Assembly: GCA_030696235.1 (NCBI GenBank)
Contig: JAUYSN010000269.1
Coordinates: 1-6,991, forward strand
Source: Sulfuricella sp.
GTDB taxonomy: Bacteria > Pseudomonadota > Gammaproteobacteria > Burkholderiales > Sulfuricellaceae
Length of the DNA stretch: 6,991 nucleotides
Reading direction: 5' to 3'
Both the position numbers and the translations under genes were made by a program. Of the stretch, positions 1-5,910 are shown piece after piece (position 1 is the stretch's first letter; each line of letters begins with the position of its first letter). The notes beneath the pieces are model-generated. The model was not told the origin of the DNA and made no database searches. It worked only from the letters and a program-made list of their open reading frames with translations.

Positions 1-398
1 CGCAGGGCATCGACCAGGTCGCCGATCGGCCTCTCATGCATGCGCGGCACGCCGCTCAATCGATATTCGCCGTGAGACAGCGCCAGGGCGGCGGTAAGTG
101 GCCGAAAGGCAGTGCCGGCGTTGCCCAGAAACAGGTCGGCCTGCTTCACCGGAAACTCGCCACCTGCGCCCTCCACCCGATAATCCCGGCTATCGCCGTG
201 CTGCATCCAGTTGACGCCCAGTTGCTTCAGTGCAGCCAGCATATGCTGGGTGTCATCGGAGGCAAGCAAGGCCTTGACCTCGGTGACGCCCTCGGCCAGC
301 GCAGCCAGCAGCAGGGTACGATTGGAAATGCTTTTCGAGCCGGGCAGCAGGATAGTGCCGCTGACACAGGGAATGGGGGCGAGATCGAGATAGTCCAT
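1..398 (-). CDS. aroA: 3-phosphoshikimate 1-carboxyvinyltransferase (EPSP synthase), N-terminal part
   Basis: Partial gene: the first 132 codons are present and the rest lies beyond the left edge. EPSP synthase joins shikimate 3-phosphate and phosphoenolpyruvate to form 5-enolpyruvylshikimate 3-phosphate in the cytoplasm, the step before chorismate synthase. I translated it by hand from the ATG at 398. It shows PGSKSISNR at residues 19-27 (K22, S23 and R27 sit where E. coli AroA has its substrate-binding residues), [11 protein letters not shown] at 91-101, and [14 protein letters not shown] at 119-132. These are hallmarks of the class I family. The glycine and proline of the NAGTA-RP motif are intact, as in glyphosate-sensitive enzymes (inference). 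The start is supported by an AAAAGG ribosome binding site 9 nt upstream. The gene follows tyrA after 107 nt that hold a hairpin repeat. Confidence 0.96.
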   Translation of the reverse strand, partial: MDYLDLAPIPCVSGTILLPGSKSISNRTLLLAALAEGVTEVKALLASDDTQHMLAALKQLGVNWMQHGDSRDYRVEGAGGEFPVKQADLFLGNAGTAFRPLTAALALSHGEYRLSGVPRMHERPIGDLVDAL

Positions 399-407
399 AG
401 TTAAAAA

Positions 408-413
408 CCTTTT
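408..413 (-). promoter_or_regulatory. Ribosome binding site of aroA
   Basis: AAAAGG on the minus strand, 9 nt before the ATG at 398. It fixes the aroA start. It lies just outside the hairpin repeat (stem ending at 422), so the site should stay exposed if the hairpin folds. Confidence 0.6.
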
Positions 414-415
414 AC

Positions 416-474
416 CGCAGAGGCGCTGAGGCGCAGAGAACCCCAGTTCATGGTTTTCTCTGTGCCTCTGCGTC
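416..474. repeat. Intergenic hairpin repeat of 8-nt CGCAGAGG units (tyrA-aroA gap)
   Basis: The plus strand reads three tandem 8-nt units, CGCAGAGG, CGCTGAGG and CGCAGAGA (416-439). After a 15-nt spacer comes the inverted counterpart. The arms 422-440 and 456-474 match at 16 of 19 positions. The element fills most of the gap between the tyrA stop and the aroA start. No T-run follows the stem in the direction of transcription, so it does not look like an intrinsic terminator. It resembles the dispersed intergenic palindromes with GCAGAGG-type units that I recognise from many proteobacterial genomes. No transposase is nearby. Function unknown; it could stabilise or separate segments of the operon mRNA, or be a selfish element. 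Confidence 0.8.
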
Positions 475-505
475 GCCTAGAGGCGCCTACTTCTGGCTCT
501 GCGGT

Positions 506-1381
506 TCAATCAGAATTTTTTTGAGAGAGCCATTTATTGCGCGCTGTACTGGCATGGCTGAAAACCTGCTCCAGCGCAGCCCCGTCGGCCTGCTCCAGTA
601 TGGTGTGCAGACGGTCAAGCTGCGCCTGGTAGACTTCGAGCTCCTTGAGCAGCGCAGTGCGATTGGCCAGGCAGATGTCGCGCCACATTTCCGGCGAACT
701 GCCGGCGATCCGGGTGAAATCGCGAAAGCCGCTGGCGGCGTAGCTGAACAGCTCCTCGCTGTTGCTGCGCGAGGCGATGTCCTCGACCAAGGCAAACGCC
801 AGCAGGTGCGGCAGATGGGAAACCGCGGCGAAGACCTCGTCATGGGCCTGCGGCGTCATTTCCCTGACTGTCGCCCCGCATGCCTCCCACATGGCGCGCA
901 CCATGCGCGCCGCCGCAGGGTCGATCTCGGGCATGGGCGTGATCACCACGTTGCGGCCCCGGTACAGCTCGGCACTGGCGGCAGCCGCCCCGCTTTTTTC
1001 GGCGCCGGCGATCGGGTGGGCCGGCACGAAGCGCGCCAGGTGGCCCGGCAGATGCTGGTGCGCCAGCGCCACCACATCGCATTTGGTACTGCCGGCATCG
1101 GTGACAACGGTCTGCGCCGACAGATGCGGCGCAATCGATGCCATCACCGCCGCCATCTGCCCGACCGGGACGGCCAGCATCACCAGATCCGCATCTTGCA
1201 CCGCGCTGGCCGCATCAGCCGCAACCCGGTCGATCACCCCGAGACGCAGTGCCTCCTCCAGGTTTCCCGCAGTGCGTCCGACGCCGACGATTTCCCGCAC
1301 CGCTCCGGCCTCGCGCAAGGCCAGCGCAAAGGAACCGCCGATCAGGCCGACGCCGAAAATGACGAGTTTGCCAATTAGCAT
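506..1381 (-). CDS. tyrA: Prephenate dehydrogenase
   Basis: A 291-residue NAD(P)-dependent enzyme that oxidatively decarboxylates prephenate to 4-hydroxyphenylpyruvate, the tyrosine branch after chorismate mutase. The N-terminal Rossmann fold shows the dinucleotide loop GVGLIGGS at residues 10-17. TDAGSTK is at 94-100 and AHPIAGAEKSG at 121-131, with H122 in the position of the catalytic histidine. SHLPHLLAFAL at 188-198 and GFRDFTRIAGSSPEMW at 218-233 belong to the all-helical prephenate domain. The length fits a TyrA without a fused mutase or ACT domain; the mutase is supplied by PheA three genes upstream. I chose the ATG at 1381. The reading frame extends to a TTG at 1411, but those ten extra codons lie inside the adjacent repeat and family members start near MxxKLVIFGVGLIGGS. 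No convincing Shine-Dalgarno precedes the ATG, which is unusual for this cluster. Confidence 0.96.
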   Translation of the reverse strand: MLIGKLVIFGVGLIGGSFALALREAGAVREIVGVGRTAGNLEEALRLGVIDRVAADAASAVQDADLVMLAVPVGQMAAVMASIAPHLSAQTVVTDAGSTKCDVVALAHQHLPGHLARFVPAHPIAGAEKSGAAAASAELYRGRNVVITPMPEIDPAAARMVRAMWEACGATVREMTPQAHDEVFAAVSHLPHLLAFALVEDIASRSNSEELFSYAASGFRDFTRIAGSSPEMWRDICLANRTALLKELEVYQAQLDRLHTILEQADGAALEQVFSHASTARNKWLSQKNSD

Positions 1382-1390
1382 TGCTGAAAA

Positions 1391-1474
1391 CGCAAAGGCG
1401 CAAAGACGCAAAGGGCTCGCAAAGAAAAACTTCTCAACATGTTGGAATCACCTTTGCGCCTTCGCGCCTTTGCG
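1391..1474. repeat. Intergenic hairpin repeat of 8-nt CGCAAAGG units (aroF-tyrA gap)
   Basis: The left arm 1391-1414 is three tandem 8-nt units (CGCAAAGG, CGCAAAGA, CGCAAAGG). The inverted right arm 1451-1474 matches it at 22 of 24 positions across a 36-nt spacer. The spacer holds a further CGCAAAGA and a perfect 10-nt palindrome, CAACATGTTG (1435-1444). In the minus-strand transcript both mismatches become G-U pairs, so all 24 positions can pair. The element starts 9 nt after the aroF stop and ends 9 nt before the tyrA ATG. It is the same design as the repeat at 416-474 but with A in place of G within the unit. No T-run follows it in the direction of transcription, so it is not an evident terminator. 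Confidence 0.85.
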
Positions 1475-1483
1475 GTTATCGCT

Positions 1484-2500
1484 TCAAATCGTCCTGCCGA
1501 TCGCCCCGGCAATCGCGCCCAGGCTGACCATCAAGTCTTTCAGCTCCTGCGGGTTGAGCGCCTGATCGGCATCGCACCAGGCTTCGCAGGGATTGGGGTG
1601 CATTTCCACCAGCAGGCCGTCGGCGCCGGCGGCGATGGCCGCCCGCGACAGCGCCGGCACCATCCACGCCTTGCCTCCCGCATGAGAGGGGTCGACGATC
1701 ACCGGCAGGTGGGTTTCCTTTTTCAGCACCGGGATGGCAGTCACGTCCAGCACGTTGCGATAGTAGGTTTCGAAGGTGCGGATGCCGCGCTCGCAGAAGA
1801 TGATGTTGTGGTTGCCGCCGGCGGCAATATATTCCGCCGCCATCAGCCATTCGGAGATGGTCGCCGACATGCCGCGCTTGAGGATCACCGGCGTGTTGAC
1901 CTTGCCGACTTCCTTGAGCAACTCGAAATTCTGCATGCTGCGCGTGCCGATTTGGATCACGTCGACGCCATACTCGAGGAAGGCATCGAGCTGGCGCGCG
2001 TCCATCAGTTCGGTGACGATAGGCAGGTTGTATTTTTCGGCTGCCGTGCGGAACATCGCCAGGCCTTCCACGCCGTGGCCCTGGAAGGCATAGGGGCTGG
2101 TACGCGGCTTGAAGGCACCGCCGCGCATCAGGCGGCACCCTGCGGCATGCACTTCCTTCGCCGCCAGCGCCATCTGCTCCGGCGTTTCCACCGAGCACGG
2201 GCCGGCAATGATCTGCACCTGGTTACCCCCCAGCGGAATGCCCTTGATGTCGATCACGCTGTCCTGCTTATGCCATTCCCGCCCGACGATCTTGTAGGGC
2301 TTGACGATATGCATGGCCTGTTCGACACCCGGCAGGGCTTCGAAATACTCCTGCTCCAGCTTGCGCTCGTCGCCGATGGCGCCGATCACGGTGCGCTCGG
2401 TGCCACGCGAAATATTGGCATCCAGGCCGGCTTCCTTGATTTTTTTGACGACGCCTTCGATCTGTTGCTCGGTTGCGCCGCTGCTCATTACGATGATCAT
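1484..2500 (-). CDS. aroF: 3-deoxy-7-phosphoheptulonate synthase (DAHP synthase, type I-beta with N-terminal regulatory domain)
   Basis: A 338-residue enzyme condensing phosphoenolpyruvate and erythrose 4-phosphate into DAHP, the committed step of the shikimate pathway. Residues 1 to about 70 resemble the ferredoxin-like regulatory domain of the Thermotoga maritima enzyme, which is also 338 residues and binds Tyr/Phe. The catalytic barrel follows, with IIAGPCSVE at 97-105, [11 protein letters not shown] at 127-137, ILKRGM at 206-211, DPSHAGGK at 270-277 and LLVEMHPNP at 296-304. C102, H273, E299 and D310 correspond to the divalent-metal ligands. The start ATG overlaps the hisC stop as ATGA, and AGGAG lies 8 nt upstream, so translational coupling with hisC is likely. 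Feedback inhibition by aromatic amino acids is inferred from the domain. The E. coli-type AroF/G/H enzymes are a different subfamily, so the symbol is the common annotation choice and not orthology to E. coli aroF. Confidence 0.95.
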   Translation of the reverse strand: MIIVMSSGATEQQIEGVVKKIKEAGLDANISRGTERTVIGAIGDERKLEQEYFEALPGVEQAMHIVKPYKIVGREWHKQDSVIDIKGIPLGGNQVQIIAGPCSVETPEQMALAAKEVHAAGCRLMRGGAFKPRTSPYAFQGHGVEGLAMFRTAAEKYNLPIVTELMDARQLDAFLEYGVDVIQIGTRSMQNFELLKEVGKVNTPVILKRGMSATISEWLMAAEYIAAGGNHNIIFCERGIRTFETYYRNVLDVTAIPVLKKETHLPVIVDPSHAGGKAWMVPALSRAAIAAGADGLLVEMHPNPCEAWCDADQALNPQELKDLMVSLGAIAGAIGRTI

Positions 2501-3606
2501 TTTTTCAACTCCTCAAGTGCCCGTTCCAGGGCCTGCAAAAATACCTTGTTTTCCCCTTCCAGCCCGACGCTGACGCGCAGGTGTTCAGGCAACCCATAAT
2601 TGGCGACCGGTCGCACAATCACGCCCTGCTTCAGCAGGCTGAGATTAATAGCGGCGGCATTCCCGACGCGCACTGCGACGAAGTTGCCGTAGGAAGGAAT
2701 GTAAGCCAGCCCCAGGCGCTGGAATCCCTCCGTCAACTGCACCATGCCGGCACGGTTGATTGCCAGGCATTCATCGAGAAATGCGTCGTCCTGCATGGCC
2801 ATTACCGCCGCCGCCTGGGCCAGGCTGTTGACGTTGAACGGCTGCCGCACCCGGTTCATCATGTCTGCCACCTGTGTACTCGCCAGCGCATAGCCCACGC
2901 GCAAGCCTGCCAGACCGTAAGCCTTGGAGAAGGTGCGGGTGACGATCAGATTCGGAAACCGTTTCAGCCAGCCGACACTGTCACTTTTCATCGCTTCGGG
3001 CAGATATTCAGTATAAGCCTCATCCAGCACCACCAGGACATTCTCCGGCACGCGCTCGATCAATCCCAGCAGTTGCACGGGGTCCAGCAGCGTGCCCGTA
3101 GGGTTGTTGGGATTGGCGATAAACAGGATCCGGGTATCATTCTGGATGGCCGCCAGCAACGCCTCGGGGTCATGGCCGAAATCCTTCGCCGGCGCCTCGA
3201 TACCGCGCGCACCGACCGCCTGGGTCGCCAGCGGGTAAACGGCGAAGGCATGCTGGCTGTACACCGCGGAGGTCTGAGGCGTCAGAAAGGCACGCGCCGC
3301 CAGTTCCAGCACGTCGTTGGAACCATTGCCCAGAACGATCTGCTCAAGCCCGACGCCATGCCGCTCCGCCAGTGCGGTTTTCAGCGTAAAGCCGTTGCCA
3401 TCTGGATAACGCGCGAGCTCCATCATCACGTTCTCGATCGCCGCCAGTACGCGCGGACTGGCGCCGAGCGGGTTCTCGTTGGAAGCCAGCTTGACGATAT
3501 CGCTTTCCGGCAGGCCCATTTCCCGTGCCAGTTCTGCAATCGGTTTGCCCGTCTGGTACGGCGCAATGGCGCGGATGTAACCCGGTGCTAGTTCGCTCAA
3601 ATCCAT
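2497..3606 (-). CDS. hisC: Histidinol-phosphate aminotransferase family, probably also acting on aromatic amino acids
   Basis: A 369-residue fold-type I PLP aminotransferase. Visible motifs: SNENPLG at 42-48, GNGSND at 93-98 (cofactor phosphate), NPNNPTG at 165-171, DEAY at 195-198, the Schiff-base lysine K228 in [16 protein letters not shown] at 234-240, and the substrate-carboxylate arginine R344 in LRVSVG. Known HisC enzymes convert imidazole acetol phosphate to histidinol phosphate, and several also transaminate phenylpyruvate and 4-hydroxyphenylpyruvate. Its place between pheA and aroF, with no other his gene in view, suggests an aromatic aminotransferase role (inference); a second hisC may exist in the his operon. 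The gene starts 24 nt after pheA with no strong Shine-Dalgarno and overlaps aroF by 4 nt. The N-terminus ([18 protein letters not shown]) fits the family, supporting the ATG at 3606. Confidence 0.94.
   Translation of the reverse strand: MDLSELAPGYIRAIAPYQTGKPIAELAREMGLPESDIVKLASNENPLGASPRVLAAIENVMMELARYPDGNGFTLKTALAERHGVGLEQIVLGNGSNDVLELAARAFLTPQTSAVYSQHAFAVYPLATQAVGARGIEAPAKDFGHDPEALLAAIQNDTRILFIANPNNPTGTLLDPVQLLGLIERVPENVLVVLDEAYTEYLPEAMKSDSVGWLKRFPNLIVTRTFSKAYGLAGLRVGYALASTQVADMMNRVRQPFNVNSLAQAAAVMAMQDDAFLDECLAINRAGMVQLTEGFQRLGLAYIPSYGNFVAVRVGNAAAINLSLLKQGVIVRPVANYGLPEHLRVSVGLEGENKVFLQALERALEELKK
2509..2513 (-). promoter_or_regulatory. Ribosome binding site of aroF
   Basis: AGGAG on the minus strand, inside the last codons of hisC and 8 nt before the aroF ATG at 2500. 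It is the best Shine-Dalgarno match among the junctions here. It supports the ATG that overlaps the hisC stop as the true aroF start. Confidence 0.75.
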
Positions 3607-3630
3607 TTCAAAGTTCAGTCGTTTGTTCTT

Positions 3631-4695
3631 TTAAAGTACCGCCACGGGATAGGAGCCGAGAATTTTCAGGAAGGCCGCCTTGTCGGCAAGCTCTGCCAAG
3701 GCCTGGGCAACTTTATCGTCCTGCTGATGCCCTTCCAGGTCCAGATAGAACATGTATTCCCACAGGCCGGCATTCGACGGGCGCGACTCCAGCTTGGTCA
3801 TACCCACACCATGCCGTGCCAGCGGCGCAAGCAGCTCGTACACCGCGCCGGGGCAGTTCTTCGCAGCAAGCACCAAGGAAGTTTTATCCCGGCCGGAAGG
3901 CGCCGCATCATGGGTGCCGATCACCAGAAAACGGGTGGTGTTGTTCGGCTTGTCCTCGATATTTTGCGCCGACTTGTCCAGACCGTAGTACTCCGCCGCC
4001 ATTTCACCCGCAATCGCAGCGGCCGTTTCGTCTTCTGCTGCAAGGCGGGCAGCCTCGGTATTGCTCACTGTAACGATACGCTCCACACCCGGCAGATTCT
4101 GGTTCAGCCACTCATGGCATTGAGCAAAGGACTGCGCATGGGAATAAACCTTGACCGGCTTGGCCAGCGCACCCGGCTTGCGCAACAGAAACTGGTGTAC
4201 GCGCAGGTCCACCTCGCCGCAAATTTTGAGCGGAGTAGCCAGGAGCAAATCCAGGGTAGTCCCCACCGCACCGCCCGTGGAATTTTCCACCGGCACCACA
4301 CCGTAATCCGCATTGCCTGCTTCCACAGCGCGGAACACCTCGTCAATCGAGGAACTTGGCAGAGTTTGCGCAGCATGACCGAAATGCTTGATGGCCGCAG
4401 CCTGACTGAAGGTTCCCTGCGGTCCGAGAAATGCCACCGACAGCGGCTTCTCCAAGGCAAGGCAGGCCGACATGATTTCGCGAAACAAACGCGCCACCGT
4501 TTCACCCGACAACGGACCGGGATTGTTTTCCTTGATCCGGCGCAGCACCTGCGCCTCGCGTTCCGGGCGATAAACCGATCCGTTCTTCAGGGCGCCGATG
4601 GCCTGGGCGTGCTCGGCGCGACGATTGACGAGCTTCAGCATCTCATCATCGATCGCGTCGATGCTGGCGCGGTGTTGTGAAAGTTCGTTATCCAT
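3631..4695 (-). CDS. pheA: Bifunctional chorismate mutase / prephenate dehydratase (P-protein)
   Basis: A 354-residue enzyme carrying chorismate to prephenate to phenylpyruvate. The AroQ-type mutase spans about residues 5-85. R9, R26, K37, R46 and E47 align with active-site residues of the E. coli mutase, and E82 sits where E. coli has Gln88. The dehydratase domain spans about 86-265, with FLGPQGTFSQAA at 89-100, VPVENSTGG at 134-142, SHAQSFAQC at 185-193 and the catalytic TRF motif at 254-256. A C-terminal ACT domain (about 270-350) carries ESRP at 303-306, the signature of phenylalanine binding, so feedback inhibition by Phe is expected. It is slightly shorter than E. coli PheA, mainly through tighter linkers. 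The start ATG overlaps the end of serC by 8 nt in another frame, with GAG 7 nt upstream as a weak ribosome site. Coupling to serC translation is therefore likely. Confidence 0.97.
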   Translation of the reverse strand: MDNELSQHRASIDAIDDEMLKLVNRRAEHAQAIGALKNGSVYRPEREAQVLRRIKENNPGPLSGETVARLFREIMSACLALEKPLSVAFLGPQGTFSQAAAIKHFGHAAQTLPSSSIDEVFRAVEAGNADYGVVPVENSTGGAVGTTLDLLLATPLKICGEVDLRVHQFLLRKPGALAKPVKVYSHAQSFAQCHEWLNQNLPGVERIVTVSNTEAARLAAEDETAAAIAGEMAAEYYGLDKSAQNIEDKPNNTTRFLVIGTHDAAPSGRDKTSLVLAAKNCPGAVYELLAPLARHGVGMTKLESRPSNAGLWEYMFYLDLEGHQQDDKVAQALAELADKAAFLKILGSYPVAVL

Positions 4696-5770
4696 GTTTC
4701 TGCTCGAACTCGCGCATGAAGTCCACCAGGGCTTTCACCCCTTCCAGCGGCATGGGGTTGTAGATCGAGGCGCGCATCCCGCCCAGCAGGCGGTGGCCCT
4801 TCAGTTGCGCCAAGCCGCGCGCCTTGGACTGCTTGAGGAACTCCTCGTCCAGCGCCGCATCCTTGAGGGTGAAAGGCACATTCATGCGCGAGCGGCTGTC
4901 TTTTGCCACCGGGCAATGGTAGAAACCGCTGCTGTCCAGGCAATCGTAAAGCAGCGCGGCCTTGGCGTTGTTACGTTTGTCCATTTCCGCCAACCCGCCG
5001 AGGCGCTTCAGCCACTTGAACACCAGGCCGGCGATGTAGAGTGAATAGGTAGGCGGAGTGTTGTACATCGAGTCGTGGTCGGCATGGATCTTGTAGTCGA
5101 ACATCGTCGGCGTGCCCGGCAGCGTCTGGCCGATCAGGTCTTCGCGCACGATCACGATGCACAAGCCTGCCGGGCCGATGTTCTTCTGCGCGCCGGCATA
5201 AATTAGGCCGAAGCGGGAAACATCCAGCGGGCCGGACAGGATGTTGGAGGACATGTCCGCCACCAGCGGCACGCCGCCGGTTTCCGGGATCCAGTGGAAT
5301 TCCACGCCGCCTATGGTCTCGTTCGGGGTGTAATGGACATAGGCGGCATCCTGGCTCAGGCGCCATTTATCCTGGGTTGGGGCATAGCTGAATTTGGCAT
5401 CTTCCGAGCTGGCGGCGACGTTCACCGTGCAGTACCTCTCCGCTTCCTCGATCGCCTTGCCCGACCATACGCCGGTATTGACGATGTCCACGGTTTTTTT
5501 GCCGCGCAGCAAATTCATCGGCACCATGGCGAACTGGCTGGAAGCCCCTCCCTGCAGGAACAGCACCTTATAGTTGGCGGGAATACCCATCAACTCGCGC
5601 AGATCGGACTCGGCCTGGGCGGCAATGCCCATGAATTCCTTGCCGCGATGACTCATCTCCATCACCGACATGCCGCAGCCCTGCCAGTTAAGCATCTCGT
5701 CGCGCGCCTGCTCCAGGACTTCCTCCGGCAATGCGGCGGGGCCGGCGCTAAAATTGTAGATTCGTTCCAT
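4688..5770 (-). CDS. serC: Phosphoserine aminotransferase
   Basis: A 360-residue PLP enzyme close to the 362 residues of E. coli SerC. It converts 3-phosphohydroxypyruvate and glutamate to phosphoserine. In the same family it also transaminates the erythronate-derived intermediate of DXP-dependent pyridoxal phosphate synthesis. Visible features are the N-terminal YNFSAGPAALP at 5-15, GGASSQF at 74-80, VNTGVWS at 97-103, HYTPNETIGGVEF at 146-158, ADMSSNILS at 171-179 and the Schiff-base lysine K196 in YAGAQKNIGPAG. The start ATG at 5770 gives the standard family N-terminus. The Shine-Dalgarno upstream is poor. The gene overlaps pheA by 8 nt and is separated from gyrA by 140 nt containing a hairpin repeat, so the aromatic operon may begin here. 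It supplies PLP-related and serine metabolism next to the PLP enzyme HisC. Confidence 0.97.
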   Translation of the reverse strand: MERIYNFSAGPAALPEEVLEQARDEMLNWQGCGMSVMEMSHRGKEFMGIAAQAESDLRELMGIPANYKVLFLQGGASSQFAMVPMNLLRGKKTVDIVNTGVWSGKAIEEAERYCTVNVAASSEDAKFSYAPTQDKWRLSQDAAYVHYTPNETIGGVEFHWIPETGGVPLVADMSSNILSGPLDVSRFGLIYAGAQKNIGPAGLCIVIVREDLIGQTLPGTPTMFDYKIHADHDSMYNTPPTYSLYIAGLVFKWLKRLGGLAEMDKRNNAKAALLYDCLDSSGFYHCPVAKDSRSRMNVPFTLKDAALDEEFLKQSKARGLAQLKGHRLLGGMRASIYNPMPLEGVKALVDFMREFEQKHG

Positions 5771-5800
5771 AGTACTTGAATAGTAAGCTAAAAATTATTA

Positions 5801-5878
5801 ACCACGAATGGCACGAATGTTCACGAAGTTTCACGAATAAATTCGAGTGCATTCGTGTTAATTCGTGCCATTCGTGGT
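5801..5878. repeat. Intergenic palindrome of CACGAAT-type units (gyrA-serC gap)
   Basis: The arms 5801-5818 and 5861-5878 are perfect 18-nt inverted repeats (ACCACGAATGGCACGAAT and its complement). On the left, ACGAA(T/G) recurs at 5804, 5813, 5823 and 5833, a spacing of 9-10 nt. The right half carries the same units inverted at looser spacing. The 42-nt middle is made of further degenerate units that can pair partly. In the transcript the stem is followed by TAATAATTTTT, a weak, delayed T-tract, so partial termination or attenuation between gyrA and serC is possible but not a textbook intrinsic terminator. The rest of this gap holds a TAGAAT hexamer (5898-5893, minus strand) without a good -35 box, and nothing else I can name. 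The sequence resembles an abundant family of dispersed intergenic repeats in environmental proteobacteria. Confidence 0.85.
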
Positions 5879-5910
5879 GAGGTTTTACCCGTATTCTACA
5901 GCGGCAAAAA

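Noticed and set aside
416..474. Intrinsic terminator after tyrA
   Set aside because: The stem has three mismatches and is followed by CTGCGGTAAAAGG on the transcript strand, with no U-run; aroA starts right after it.
521..1378. A 285-codon open frame on the plus strand
   Set aside because: It is antisense to tyrA over nearly its whole length, rich in Arg and His as expected of a shadow frame, and shows no family resemblance.
1391..1474. Miniature transposable element with target-site duplication
   Set aside because: I could not find convincing flanking direct repeats on either side of the stem, so mobility cannot be claimed from this copy alone.
1439..2599. A 386-codon open frame on the plus strand
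   Set aside because: It lies antisense to aroF, has no recognisable motif, and is a typical shadow of a GC-rich coding strand. The minus-strand frame has all DAHP synthase motifs.
3727..4680. A 317-codon open frame on the plus strand, and the 336-codon one at 2581-3591
   Set aside because: Both are antisense to clear pheA and hisC genes and contain no plausible domain.
5801..5878. CRISPR array, from regularly spaced ACGAAT motifs
   Set aside because: Units are 6-7 nt at 9-10 nt spacing with no unique spacers and with an inverted second half; this is a palindromic repeat, not a CRISPR.
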